Counted from the stretch's first letter, positions 18,130 through 27,345 are shown. The stretch is 35,451 bases of DNA from JALEFZ01 sp039817415 (GCA_039817415.1 JBCBVV010000063.1:1-35451); one strand, 5' to 3'. The notes: generated by a model not told the origin, from the letters alone. A program made the numbers and translations.

Positions 18130-18887
18130 TTGTTCCCAAAATCAAATCCCACTCCTTTGATTTTTTGTCGAATGGGGACGGTAAAATCACCATAGTAGAA
18201 GAAGGTATCCAATCTTTCTTTGTCACTTTTGGTTGTGTAATTAGGACCATAAATGCTGCTGTTGCTGATTCCAACGGCATCAGTTCCCCTTAAGTTTCTT
18301 GGCCGAGAAAGGGTACCACTCTCTAGGAATACCCCTTTTTTCTTTAATTCTTTCACGTCCTTGGGAACCAGATTTTTAGGAATAATCAATTCCAGTATCC
18401 AATAATCAGCCTCATAGACCAAACTGGAGCGAAAGCCACCCACCCGATCTGCTGGACCCAAAAGAGTATCCATATTCCCATTGACGTTAATGACCTCCAT
18501 GCTCGTAAAACTCTTAAGGATAGCTTCCTCACGTGCTGTCCAGTCAAATAAAATCGATCGCAGTTCTTGAGGTGTACTAGGACGCTCATCAATAGGTAGC
18601 CCCAAAGGAAACCTAACTCCTAGGCTTTTCTTATGCCCTTCCTTTTTGCCTAACCAGACAGTAAGCCCTGTAATCAATACTTGCTTTAATTCCCTGCTCT
18701 CAGGCAGCAAAAGCCCTACATATACATAATCCTTGTCCTCCCCTAAAAAATATTCCCAATCAGATTTTTTCCATCGAATAGTTTCCTGTGTCCATGACAT
18801 GGGGATTTTTCGTGCCAAGGGCTGGGCATAGAGATTGGAAACAACAGCAAATACGCCCACTATAAGTATGACAAAAACCTTTTTCAT
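18126..18887 (-). CDS. Exported protein of unknown function
   Basis: The 253-residue product has a clear signal peptide (MKKVFVILIVGVFAVVSNLYAQ). The mature part is mixed alpha/beta with a WKKSDWEYFLGEDKDYVYVGLLLPE stretch, written here only as an overall pattern of alternating Trp/Tyr and acidic residues. That resembles the opening strands of CBM9-like or DOMON-like beta sandwiches, but the match is too weak to assign. No sorting domain or lipobox is seen, so it is probably periplasmic. Its stop overlaps that of the adhesin gene by 4 bp (TTAA), with no terminator between them. The function is unknown. Confidence 0.75.
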   Translation of the reverse strand: MKKVFVILIVGVFAVVSNLYAQPLARKIPMSWTQETIRWKKSDWEYFLGEDKDYVYVGLLLPESRELKQVLITGLTVWLGKKEGHKKSLGVRFPLGLPIDERPSTPQELRSILFDWTAREEAILKSFTSMEVINVNGNMDTLLGPADRVGGFRSSLVYEADYWILELIIPKNLVPKDVKELKKKGVFLESGTLSRPRNLRGTDAVGISNSSIYGPNYTTKSDKERLDTFFYYGDFTVPIRQKIKGVGFDFGNN

Positions 18888-19030
18888 ATGAGTCTAAATC
18901 TACACCAAAGATAGAGGAAATATTGAGCTCAGAGGTTGCATCACATCAAGGAATTATGCCTTCAAAGGAAATAATATAAGCCATTGATTTTCAAATGATA
19001 TCATCTACCTATTTATATATGCGGCTAGCT

Positions 19031-19061
19031 TTTGGCATTTGATTACACTTTATATAATTTG
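19031..19061 (+). promoter_or_regulatory. Candidate promoter for the NAD(P)-binding protein gene
   Basis: A TTTGGC-like upstream element (19031-19036) lies 16 nt before TATAAT (19053-19058). The -10 element continues into TATAATTTG, close to the Bacteroidota -7 consensus TAnnTTTG. It sits 25 nt before the chosen ATG at 19086, which supports that start over an in-frame upstream start at 19032. Confidence 0.45.
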
Positions 19062-19085
19062 CAAGTTCTAACTCACACTACATTG

Positions 19086-19724
19086 ATGAAGGTTCTTGTA
19101 ATCGGTGCTACAGGAAGACTGGGCTCACACTTGGTAGAATATTCCCTGGAAAAGGGTCATGAGGTAACTGCTTTCGCCAGAAATATTGAGGATTACCCCA
19201 ATGAACACCCTAATCTATCCTTGGTAAAGGGAGATGTCTTGTATCCAGCCTTAATCGAAGCTGCCCTGGGAGACCACGATATTGTTTTATCTGTTATTGG
19301 CATCCGTAAATATAGAGGTCCAATTACCCTACTTTCTCGGGGAATAGGAAACATCATCGAATGTATGGAGAAGGCTAAGGCCAAAAGATTGATCACCATT
19401 ACAGGTGCAGGTATCCTCCAAGAAGACGAATCACGTCTAAAAATGGATTCCTTGAGTTTTCCTCCAAACCTTCAGAATCTATCATTGGATCACAGAAGAG
19501 TTTTCGATCGTCTCAGAAATAGTTCCTTGGACTGGACTATCGTTTGCCCAACCTTCATGCACCAAGGAGAAAGAACAGGAGAATTCTTAACCAAGGCAGA
19601 CTACTTTCCTTCTGGTGCAACCAACGAGATTTCTATTCAGGATGCCGCCTATTTTATCACCGAAGAAATGGTGAAAAATGAGTTTGTCAAAAAGCGTGTA
19701 GGAATCGCCTATGCCAAGTCCTGA
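19086..19724 (+). CDS. NAD(P)-binding Rossmann protein (atypical SDR, NmrA/BVR-B-like)
   Basis: From Met at 19086 the product has 212 residues and opens with the dinucleotide motif VIGATGRLG (4-12), which should lie at the very N-terminus in this family. Further landmarks are HDIVLSVIG, a beta-strand ITITGAGIL and DWTIVCPTFMH near residue 155-165. The classical YxxxK catalytic pair is absent, as in atypical SDRs of the NmrA/biliverdin-reductase-B type. It may be a reductase or a redox-sensing NAD(P) binder. A gap of only 27 nt to the glutamine synthetase gene suggests co-transcription. The substrate is unknown. Confidence 0.8.
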   Translation: MKVLVIGATGRLGSHLVEYSLEKGHEVTAFARNIEDYPNEHPNLSLVKGDVLYPALIEAALGDHDIVLSVIGIRKYRGPITLLSRGIGNIIECMEKAKAKRLITITGAGILQEDESRLKMDSLSFPPNLQNLSLDHRRVFDRLRNSSLDWTIVCPTFMHQGERTGEFLTKADYFPSGATNEISIQDAAYFITEEMVKNEFVKKRVGIAYAKS

Positions 19725-19751
19725 GTAGGACTTTCCTAAGAAACCACCCTC

Positions 19752-21899
19752 ATGAATCCCCGTTACAAGGCGACAGAATATATCCTGAATCGTAAGGCAG
19801 CCTCTCCCTCCAAAGTTGAAAAACGGGCAGCCGAGATTTTTGGAGAAAACGTCTTTCACAAGGCTGTCATGCGTCGCTATTTGTCTGATAGTGTCTACCA
19901 AGCCTTGACCCGTGCCATGGAAAATGGAGAGGTACTAGATAAAAACATTGCTAGTCCAGTGGCTGAGGGAATCAAAGCATGGGCCATTGACAAGGGGGCA
20001 ACACATTTTACGCATTGGTTTCAACCCCTCACAGGGCGAACGGCTGAAAAACACCAATCTTTTCTCGATTTTTTTGAAGGAGAAGCCATTGATAAATTTT
20101 CAGGGACAGAATTAAGTCAGCAAAAACCAGACGCTTCAGCTTTCCCTAGTGGAGGATTGAGAACGACTTTTGAAGCAAGAGGCTATACCGCCTGGGACAG
20201 TAGTTCACCTGTATTTATTCTAGATACGACCTTTGGTACAACGCTTTGTATCCCCACTATTTTTGTGAGTTACACAGGGCAGTCCCTGGACTACAAGATG
20301 CCTCTGTTAAGGTCAATTTCTGCCATTAATCAGGCCGCTTTGGAATTGTGTGAGCTATTTGGACAGAAACACCAGAAAATAACTCCTAGCCTTGGACTGG
20401 AGCAGGAATACTTCCTGGTTGATAAACAATACTACTTTCTACGCCCTGACCTTTACCAGTCAGGAAGAACTTTGTTTGGTGCGCCTGCAGCTCGTGGTCA
20501 ACATATGCATGACCAATATTTTGCCGCTATTCCAGAACGGGTTTATGCCTTTATGAATGATCTGGAATGGGAAGCACATCGGATGGGTATCCCATTGAAA
20601 ACACGTCATAATGAAATGGCCCCTGGTCAATTCGAGTGTGTGCCGATTTATGAAAATATGAATGTGGCCATTGATCATGGATTGATGATTATGGATTTAA
20701 TAGACCGCATTGCCCATAAACATGAATTTGTAGCCCTGCTCCATGAAAAACCCTTTGAGGGCATAAGTGGTTCCTCCAAGCACAATAACTGGTCGCTAAT
20801 GACCGAGAGTGGGCGGAATTTACTAGCTCCTGGCTCAAAGCCTGAGGAGAATCTTCTTTTCCTTTCCTTTTTTGTCAGTGTTATTCGATCGGTTTGGCAA
20901 TATGCTCCTTTGTTGGAAGCGAGTCTTATGTCTGCTGGGAATGAAAAAAGATTGGGCAAGCAAGATGCACCCCCAATGGACATGAGTATCTTTGTCGGCA
21001 GACAACTAAATAAAGTTCTAAATGACATCGAGAATCCTCCTAGAAGGAAGAAAAATGAGCAGACGGATCAACTCATGCATCTTGGCATTGCTTCTATACC
21101 TGAGTTGTTGCTAGACAATACAGACAACAACCGAACCTCTCCCTTTGCCTTTACGGGAGATAAGTTTGAGATCAGAGCTGTGGGTGCCTCCTCGAATAGC
21201 TCCTTGGTCATGACGATTTTGAATACCATTGTGGCAGACCAGCTGTTTGATTTTCGAGCAAGGGTACAAGGGAAAATGAATCGTGGACGTCCCCTCGAAG
21301 CGGCTGCTGTCGACATGTTGAGAGAATACATCGCAGAGAGTAAGGGAATCAGAAGAGAAGGCGATTATATGCCAGCTGAAACAAAGTCGGCAGACACAGC
21401 TTCACCTACCTTGAGGAAGCTAAGGGCGCTGACAACCTTCGACAGCATAAAGCTATTCAAGTTGCATAAGGTAATGACAGAAGAGGAATTAACAGCTCGC
21501 CAAACAGTCCTAGAGGAAAAGTACCATCGGCAAGTTGAAGTGGAGGCAATGGCTTTGGTGGACTTGGTTCAAACCCAATTAATCCCCCTTGTTCATAGCT
21601 ATCAGGATTCTTTGATCACACTTCTTGAGAAAAAACAGCGCCTGAATAGCCTGAAGAATGTGAAAGGTAGATTAGAGGAGCAAACCCTCCTCCAATTGGA
21701 AGAAATATTGACTGCTCTTCACGAAAAAGCGATTCTGTTACATCAAGATCAAGAAACCCAAAATCGGGAGGAAGATGGGATAGAATCCCTATTGACATTG
21801 ATAGCTGAAGCAAGAGTTTTCATCGATCAACTCGAAGGGCTCATTCCTGATGAGCTGTGGCCATTCCCCAAGTACCGAGAGATGCTTTTTCTACGCTAG
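19752..21899 (+). CDS. glnN: Glutamine synthetase type III
   Basis: The enzyme makes glutamine from glutamate, ammonia and ATP. The 715-residue length and the Bacteroidota setting fit the large GSIII class, not the ~470-residue GSI. The N-terminal GSIII-specific region (~1-170, including FPSGGLRTTFEARGYTAWD) precedes the catalytic core with metal-binding GLEQEYF (215-221), KTRHNEMAPGQFE (283-295) and the ATP-site GISGSSKHNNWS (337-348). A helical C-terminal extension (~590-715) is typical. No GlnB or NtrC gene is nearby. It follows the NAD(P)-binding protein closely and was probably inherited as a housekeeping gene. Confidence 0.95.
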   Translation: MNPRYKATEYILNRKAASPSKVEKRAAEIFGENVFHKAVMRRYLSDSVYQALTRAMENGEVLDKNIASPVAEGIKAWAIDKGATHFTHWFQPLTGRTAEKHQSFLDFFEGEAIDKFSGTELSQQKPDASAFPSGGLRTTFEARGYTAWDSSSPVFILDTTFGTTLCIPTIFVSYTGQSLDYKMPLLRSISAINQAALELCELFGQKHQKITPSLGLEQEYFLVDKQYYFLRPDLYQSGRTLFGAPAARGQHMHDQYFAAIPERVYAFMNDLEWEAHRMGIPLKTRHNEMAPGQFECVPIYENMNVAIDHGLMIMDLIDRIAHKHEFVALLHEKPFEGISGSSKHNNWSLMTESGRNLLAPGSKPEENLLFLSFFVSVIRSVWQYAPLLEASLMSAGNEKRLGKQDAPPMDMSIFVGRQLNKVLNDIENPPRRKKNEQTDQLMHLGIASIPELLLDNTDNNRTSPFAFTGDKFEIRAVGASSNSSLVMTILNTIVADQLFDFRARVQGKMNRGRPLEAAAVDMLREYIAESKGIRREGDYMPAETKSADTASPTLRKLRALTTFDSIKLFKLHKVMTEEELTARQTVLEEKYHRQVEVEAMALVDLVQTQLIPLVHSYQDSLITLLEKKQRLNSLKNVKGRLEEQTLLQLEEILTALHEKAILLHQDQETQNREEDGIESLLTLIAEARVFIDQLEGLIPDELWPFPKYREMLFLR

Positions 21900-22003
21900 C
21901 CCCTGATTGATAGGTATATACGGATGGGTTCATCAATCCTCGAATAAGCTTCATATGGGAATTTTTTTGTATGTTAAAAATTCGAACTAATTCCTGGACT
22001 ATG

Positions 22004-22738
22004 AAGAAGTACTCTAAATGGGGAAAAAATAACCCCCAAAAAGCTAGGTGGATTATCGCTTTTTCCCACCTTGGAATCTGGTTTAGCGGCCTTGTATTGG
22101 GAATACTAGCCTATCTTTTTGAATGGCCGCTACCCCTTGCCATGATTGTGTTATTAGGTCATATTTATTTTGCGGCCCATCTTTTCTATCCTGATAAAAA
22201 ACAGACTCAAGGATTTTTCAAGGATTCTTATGGAAGAAGGAAATCAATTGAAGCCATTTTATTGGTATCCTATTGGTTGATGCTGATCATGGGTACGCAG
22301 GCTTTTCTTTTGCTTGACGATGCACCAATAGTCAATCAATCATCACCATCCTCTAATTACCACTTGACCAGTGGGGAGAATCCTGCCTATTCGAAGTCTA
22401 CTCAAAAAGAGAAATTTTCTCTTCGTAAGAGCTTGAAAAATTTTCGAAAGAAGACCCAAGCTAATTTGAAAATCATCAAGGCCGAACTGAAAAAGAAGGA
22501 CAGAGGAGGGATGATCGCTTTGAAAATACTCCTTTCTATTTTGTTGGTGGTCCTAGCTATTGTGATGATTTATGCCATCACCATTCTGGGTTGTGCGCTA
22601 GCCTGTGAAGATGCGGGAGGATTAGCCGTTGCTGTCGTCTTGTTGGGATGGGGTGCCACCATTTGGCTTGGTACGGTAGCCATCATCAATATCTGGAAAA
22701 GAATAGGCCGAAATCGACCTACAAACATACCAGAATAG
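22004..22738 (+). CDS. Multi-pass membrane protein of unknown function
   Basis: Starting at MKKYSKWGKNN (22004) gives 244 residues; an upstream in-frame start adds 11 polar residues. Three hydrophobic segments lie in the N-terminal half (~18-37, ~42-60, ~84-105). A very basic cytoplasmic linker follows (~130-170, FSLRKSLKNFRKKTQANLK). Two more helices (~175-197 and ~203-225) flank a CALACEDAGG turn. The paired C-terminal helices with a Cys/Gly/Ala-rich turn resemble small Bacteroidota membrane proteins of no known role. A strong terminator follows the gene. Confidence 0.65.
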   Translation, partial: KKYSKWGKNNPQKARWIIAFSHLGIWFSGLVLGILAYLFEWPLPLAMIVLLGHIYFAAHLFYPDKKQTQGFFKDSYGRRKSIEAILLVSYWLMLIMGTQAFLLLDDAPIVNQSSPSSNYHLTSGENPAYSKSTQKEKFSLRKSLKNFRKKTQANLKIIKAELKKKDRGGMIALKILLSILLVVLAIVMIYAITILGCALACEDAGGLAVAVVLLGWGATIWLGTVAIINIWKRIGRNRPTNIPE

Positions 22739-22760
22739 CCACAAGAAGTAATATTCTTAG

Positions 22761-22796
22761 GGCCTCATTTTTCTGAAAATGAGGCCTATTCTTTTT
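22761..22796 (+). terminator. Rho-independent terminator
   Basis: A perfect 11-bp stem (22761-22771 with 22776-22786) with a TCTG loop is followed by TATTCTTTTT. It ends the transcript of the membrane-protein gene. Confidence 0.85.
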
Positions 22797-22904
22797 AAAC
22801 GGGGAATGCTATTTTTTCCTTGAAAATTCCCTTGGTTAGCAGAATTCTATTTCCGTCTTTTGAGCCCTCAAAAATTGTCTCACAACATACATGCTAATCA
22901 ATCT

Positions 22905-23468
22905 ATGGTATTTAAGGAAATTTTTTCTGTTACATTGATTTTGTTCTCCATCATTGATATTCTGGGTAATCTACCCATCATTATCAGCCTAAAGGAGCAG
23001 GGCAAAACCATCGAGTCAGGGAAAGCGACCCTTATCTCCGGCGTGCTCATGATTACCTTTTTGTTTGGAGGAGAATCGATCTTGAATCTCCTTGGTGTTG
23101 ATGTGGCTTCCTTTGCGATCGCAGGTGCCATTATCATTTTTCTGATGGGAATGGAAATGATCATGGGGATTACCCTTTTCAAAGAATCAGAAAACAGTAC
23201 GGCAACCACTATCGTACCGGTAGCTTTTCCCATGATAGCTGGTTCAGGTACCTTGACAACTATTCTTTCTTTAAGGGCGGAGTTTCAGGTTCTCAATATC
23301 GCCATTGGGATCGCTATCAATTTGATCATGGTATTTTTGGCGCTGCGGTCATCTGGATGGATTCAAAGTAAGATTGGAAAAGGGGGATCAGAAGTCCTTC
23401 GAAAAGTCTTTGGAATAATCCTATTGGCCATTGCTGTTAAATTGTTCCGAACAAATTTGGGGATATAG
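22905..23468 (+). CDS. MarC family inner-membrane protein
   Basis: The start at 22905 (MVFKEIFSVTLILFSIID) gives 187 residues and places the first helix at the N-terminus; a TTG start 45 nt upstream is less likely. Six hydrophobic segments are visible. Family landmarks are the IIDILGNLPI turn in helix 1 and VPVAFPMIAGSGTLTTIL in the middle, which together identify the MarC/NAAT family. MarC-type proteins are integral membrane proteins of poorly known function; the name's link to antibiotic resistance has not held up. The gene appears monocistronic, after a terminator and 51 nt before the next start. Confidence 0.85.
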   Translation: MVFKEIFSVTLILFSIIDILGNLPIIISLKEQGKTIESGKATLISGVLMITFLFGGESILNLLGVDVASFAIAGAIIIFLMGMEMIMGITLFKESENSTATTIVPVAFPMIAGSGTLTTILSLRAEFQVLNIAIGIAINLIMVFLALRSSGWIQSKIGKGGSEVLRKVFGIILLAIAVKLFRTNLGI

Positions 23469-23519
23469 GTCTTTTGGGGATTTCTACCTAAATTTTTAGG
23501 AACAAATCGTGTCATCCTT

Positions 23520-24629
23520 ATGAAATGCTCATCTCTGATCTGCCTGTTGGCCTTATTCTTTAGTTATATGTCCATGAGTTTCGCCCAGCATTCTACAGCT
23601 GAAACACCGCTTAAGGTAGCTGTCATAGGTTTAACCCATACCCATGTTCACTGGATTTTGGGAAGGCCAAATCGTGGAGATATCAAGATTGTAGCTATCG
23701 TTGAACCCAACAAGGATTTGGCAGAAAGATATGCAGTACAACATGGCTACTCAATGGATTTGGTCTATGCCAGCATGGATGAGATGCTAGAAAAAGTGAA
23801 ACCGGAGGCAGTTACTGCCTTCGGTACTATATATGAACACTTGGAGGTTGTTGAAACTTTTGCCCCACTTGGCATTCATGTGATGGTGGAAAAACCCCTC
23901 GCCATTAGTATGGATCATGCAAAAAAAATGCAGTCGCTTGCCAAAAAACACAACATCCATCTGCTCACCAATTACGAAACTACTTGGTATCATTCTAATC
24001 ACAAGGCTTACGCCATGGTTGATTCTGGCTTGATCGGTCCGCTACGCAAAATGGTCATACACGATGGACATCAAGGGCCTGAAGAAATTGGAATCAATAA
24101 GGAGTTTCTAGAGTGGCTGATTGATCCTGCGCAAAATGGAGCTGGTGCCTTGACCGACTTTGGTTGTTACGGAGCCAATCTTTTAACGTGGTTTAACAAA
24201 GGAGAGCGACCTTCTTCAGTAATGGCGATGGCCCATACTTACAAGCCGGAAAAATATCCTTTGGTAGATGATGATGCGACGATTTTGGTAGAATACCCTT
24301 CCATGCAAGGTGTTATTCAGGCATCATGGAACTGGCCAGTTTCTCGAAAAGATATGGAGGTGTATGGAAAAACAGGCTATATCATGTCTGATAACCGTTC
24401 TGATCTAAGGTATCGTTTAAGCGAAAAGGAAAAGGAATATGCCGTAAAACTACCCGAAAGGGAAGCTCCTCTCGACGATCCTTTTGCCTTATTAGAAGCA
24501 GTGATCAGGGGAAAACTGACGCTCCCCCCCTACGCTTTGTCCTCCTTAGAAAATAACATGATTGTAGTTGAAATTCTTGAAGCCGCCATGAAGTCCGCTA
24601 AAAAAGGAAAACGGATTTATTTAAAATAA
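23520..24629 (+). CDS. Exported Gfo/Idh/MocA-type oxidoreductase
   Basis: The 369-residue product starts with a Sec-type signal peptide (LLALFFSYMSMSFAQ, ending about residue 23) without a twin-arginine motif. The N-terminal Rossmann-like domain begins VAVIGLTHTHVHW (33-45), so the usual GxGxxG is replaced by G-L-T-H-T-H. The EKP motif (124-126), typical of the family and holding the catalytic lysine, is kept. The C-terminal half contains GALTDFGCYGANL, matching the family's second domain. NAD(P)-dependent sugar or polyol oxidation would be expected, but export and the altered glycine motif make cofactor use uncertain. It leads a run of three exported enzyme genes. Confidence 0.8.
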   Translation: MKCSSLICLLALFFSYMSMSFAQHSTAETPLKVAVIGLTHTHVHWILGRPNRGDIKIVAIVEPNKDLAERYAVQHGYSMDLVYASMDEMLEKVKPEAVTAFGTIYEHLEVVETFAPLGIHVMVEKPLAISMDHAKKMQSLAKKHNIHLLTNYETTWYHSNHKAYAMVDSGLIGPLRKMVIHDGHQGPEEIGINKEFLEWLIDPAQNGAGALTDFGCYGANLLTWFNKGERPSSVMAMAHTYKPEKYPLVDDDATILVEYPSMQGVIQASWNWPVSRKDMEVYGKTGYIMSDNRSDLRYRLSEKEKEYAVKLPEREAPLDDPFALLEAVIRGKLTLPPYALSSLENNMIVVEILEAAMKSAKKGKRIYLK

Positions 24630-24684
24630 TGGGTCGATGAACCTACGGGATCATGGGGTGTAGGAGGTGAAAAGCATCCACTCT

Positions 24685-25701
24685 ATGAAAAGTTGGTCAT
24701 CACTCTTCATTTTTTTCCTTGTTCATCTAGCCTGGGGTCAAAAGCCCATAGGAAAACAGGCTTTGGCATTCAAATTAGATCATGAGGCAGGAGAGATTGA
24801 GTTTATATTACTTGATTCTACCCTAGAGGAAAACAAGCCAGTCTTCCTTTTTTGTCAAGGCTCTTTGCCTGTTCCCCTTTTTATCGATTTTAAGCGAAAA
24901 GCACCCATCCTACTTGGCGGAGGTGTGATTAATTTTGATGTAGAAAACATCAGGAAACATTATCATCTGATTGTGATTTCGATGCCGCATACCCCCCTTA
25001 TTGTACAGAAGGAGTATTTGAACAATAGGTATTGCTACATCCCAGATTCCACCCAACCGTATTCCTTTGCGCATGATTATATCGAAGATGATTGGTTAGA
25101 GATCTATAGGCAAAGAGGAATGAAGGTATTGGAGTTTTTGAGGAAACAATCATGGGTAGACAAGAAAAAATGCATTGTAGCAGGGCATTCTCAAGGTTCT
25201 AAAGTGGCCACTAAAATTGCTGCGAATAATCCTGCTGTCAGTCATTTAGGCTTATTTGCTGCAAATCCAATGGGGCGGATTGATCAATATATCCGCCAAG
25301 CTAGGTTAGATGCTCAATTGGGGAAGATATCTTGGGAGGAGGCTGACAAGGTGATTGAAGAGCAATTCGAGTTCTTCCAAGCTGCTCATCATCCAGATAG
25401 TCTACAAACTAAACCTGAATATCTTGCTTGGGCTAGCTTCTCGGAGATGTACCTCGATGATTGGCTGAGTTTGAATATCCCCATTTACATGGCTTACGGG
25501 ACAGAGGACAGAACTGCCGATCTTTGTGACATAGTCCCTTTATATTTCATCCAAGCCGGAAAAGAGAACTTGTCGTGGAAAAGATACTTAGGGTTAGAAC
25601 ACAATTTTTTTCCTTTAAAGGAAGATGGTTCTACCAATTATGAGGATGCCAAATGGCCTGAAGTGATGTCTGCATTTGTAGAGTGGACCTTAAGTCCTTA
25701 G
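24685..25701 (+). CDS. Exported alpha/beta hydrolase (serine hydrolase)
   Basis: From ATG at 24685 the product has 338 residues and a signal peptide (MKSWSSLFIFFLVHLAWGQ); a GTG 18 nt upstream is a possible alternative start beside an AGGAGG. The nucleophile elbow GHSQGS places Ser169. The probable acid is in YGTEDRTAD and the probable histidine in GLEHNFFP near the C-terminus, so a full Ser-Asp-His triad can be seen. The strand before the elbow (KKKCIVAGHSQG) is typical of peptidase or esterase members. It lies 55 nt after the Gfo/Idh/MocA-type gene and shortly before an S10 peptidase, and all three are exported. The substrate is unknown. Confidence 0.8.
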   Translation: MKSWSSLFIFFLVHLAWGQKPIGKQALAFKLDHEAGEIEFILLDSTLEENKPVFLFCQGSLPVPLFIDFKRKAPILLGGGVINFDVENIRKHYHLIVISMPHTPLIVQKEYLNNRYCYIPDSTQPYSFAHDYIEDDWLEIYRQRGMKVLEFLRKQSWVDKKKCIVAGHSQGSKVATKIAANNPAVSHLGLFAANPMGRIDQYIRQARLDAQLGKISWEEADKVIEEQFEFFQAAHHPDSLQTKPEYLAWASFSEMYLDDWLSLNIPIYMAYGTEDRTADLCDIVPLYFIQAGKENLSWKRYLGLEHNFFPLKEDGSTNYEDAKWPEVMSAFVEWTLSP

Positions 25702-25769
25702 GAATTTGCTTTCAAATTTGACTAAATCCCCTTTTCGGATTATCATGATAGGTGAAAATTACATCTATT

Positions 25770-27278
25770 ATGCACAGACTAACTACTTTGCTATTCCTCC
25801 TTGTCTGGGGAATGGGATACCTCATGGGCCAGGAGGAAGCTCACATGACTCCTTCTTCCGCCAAGACCTTTACCTCTACACAAACTGTCAAGATAGAGGG
25901 TAGATCCTACGAACTGGATACTGAGGCTGGAACATTGGTTCTAAGGGATGAAAACGATCATCCTATTGCTGACTTTGGCTTTACTTACTACAAGGGCAAG
26001 ATATCTGGGGACCAACCTCGACCTATAATGTTTGCTTTTAACGGGGGCCCACTTTCTGCCTCATTCTGGTTACATATGGGAATTTTGGGTCCCAAAAGGA
26101 TCGCCATCAATGATCCAGACCTAACTCCAGGTCCTCCCTACCAAATTGTCAACAACGAATACGCTCTTCTTGATATAGCTGATTTGGTCATGATTGACCC
26201 CGTTGGTGTGGGTTTGAGTCATCCGATAGGCAAAGCCAAATGGGAAGACTTTTGGGGGGTAGATCAGGATGTCAGAGCTATTGGCTTGTTTATTAAACAG
26301 TTTCTGATCAAAGAAGGAAGGTTGAATGCACCGAAATTTCTCCTGGGGGAAAGCTATGGAACCTTCAGAAACGGCTACCTCATGGACCATTTACAATCCA
26401 AGGGAATCTCGATGAATGGGGTGATTATGGTATCGGCGGTATTTGACCTTCAGCATCTGCTTTTTCCCTATGGAGATGATCTGTCTTACCTTGTCCATTT
26501 TCCTACCTACGCTGCTACCCATTGGTATCATCAGGATGATACAGGAGGTAGAAAAAAGCCCCTAGAGAGCTACCTAAAAGAAGTAAGAGATTTCACCATC
26601 AATGAATATGCCCCTGCTATGATCAAAGGGGATGCATTGAGCATGGAGGACAAAAAAGAATTGGCTAGGAAGTTATCGGTACATTCTGGCTTAGAGGAGG
26701 ATTTTTGGCTTCAGGCCAATTTCAGAGTTACTGCAGGTGAGTTTTTTCAAGAATACATGCGTGATGAAGGAAAAATTGTGGGGAGATTGGATTCACGATT
26801 TACAGGAAATACCCTAGACTTATTGTCCCAAACCGCTGACCACGATCCTCAGAGTGCGGCTATTTCTCCCCCTTATATTTCTGCTTTCCTGGATTACTTC
26901 TACAATGATCTCGGTGTAGACAAAAAACTTAGCTATACCACCAGTGCAGGGGGGAGGAAAGGATTCAAATGGGATTGGAGACATCAAGGAAACATCTCTT
27001 GGAATGCTCAGGCTACTATTTCAACTGCTCCAGATATGGCTCGATGCCTGAATAGAAATCCAAATATGAAAGTGCTTATCCTGAATGGCTACTACGATAT
27101 CGCTACTCCTTTCTTCGGTGTAGAATATACGCTAGACCATATGGACCTTCGACCTGAAATTAAGGAGAATGTCATCATGAAATACTATGAGGCTGGGCAT
27201 ATGATGTATACCCATAAGGCTTCCATGGAGAAGTTCAGGAAAGATGTGAGCGAGTTTATGCTGGATATGTTGAAATAA
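25770..27278 (+). CDS. Exported serine carboxypeptidase-like protein (peptidase family S10)
   Basis: The start at 25770 (MHRLTTLLFLLVWGMGYLMGQ) gives 502 residues with a signal peptide; a GTG 18 nt upstream could also serve. Family S10 is shown by FNGGP...LHMGILGPKR (~90-110), by MIDPVGVGLSHP (~142-153), by the nucleophile GESYGTFR with Ser195, and by the C-terminal Asp (LNGYYDIATPFFG) and His (AGHMMYTH). The oxyanion-hole motif reads NGGPLSA where family members normally have NGGPGSS, which is unusual. S10 enzymes release C-terminal residues from peptides, usually in acidic compartments. It probably acts in the periplasm or outside. It may share a transcript with the hydrolase 68 nt upstream. 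Confidence 0.85.
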   Translation: MHRLTTLLFLLVWGMGYLMGQEEAHMTPSSAKTFTSTQTVKIEGRSYELDTEAGTLVLRDENDHPIADFGFTYYKGKISGDQPRPIMFAFNGGPLSASFWLHMGILGPKRIAINDPDLTPGPPYQIVNNEYALLDIADLVMIDPVGVGLSHPIGKAKWEDFWGVDQDVRAIGLFIKQFLIKEGRLNAPKFLLGESYGTFRNGYLMDHLQSKGISMNGVIMVSAVFDLQHLLFPYGDDLSYLVHFPTYAATHWYHQDDTGGRKKPLESYLKEVRDFTINEYAPAMIKGDALSMEDKKELARKLSVHSGLEEDFWLQANFRVTAGEFFQEYMRDEGKIVGRLDSRFTGNTLDLLSQTADHDPQSAAISPPYISAFLDYFYNDLGVDKKLSYTTSAGGRKGFKWDWRHQGNISWNAQATISTAPDMARCLNRNPNMKVLILNGYYDIATPFFGVEYTLDHMDLRPEIKENVIMKYYEAGHMMYTHKASMEKFRKDVSEFMLDMLK

Positions 27279-27345
27279 TCTTGTACGGTTCTATAAGATT
27301 GAACAGGAATGTTGCGTTTATGCCTTAACCCCTAAACCCCCTGCT

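Noticed and set aside
21905..21938. Inverted repeat GATTGAT/ATCAATC after glnN
   Set aside because: Seven pairs with a 20-nt loop and no T-tract are too weak for a terminator call.
23487..23500. Interrupted palindrome CCTAAA-N2-TTTAGG before the Gfo/Idh/MocA gene
   Set aside because: It is short and single-copy here; it could be an operator, but nothing else supports it.
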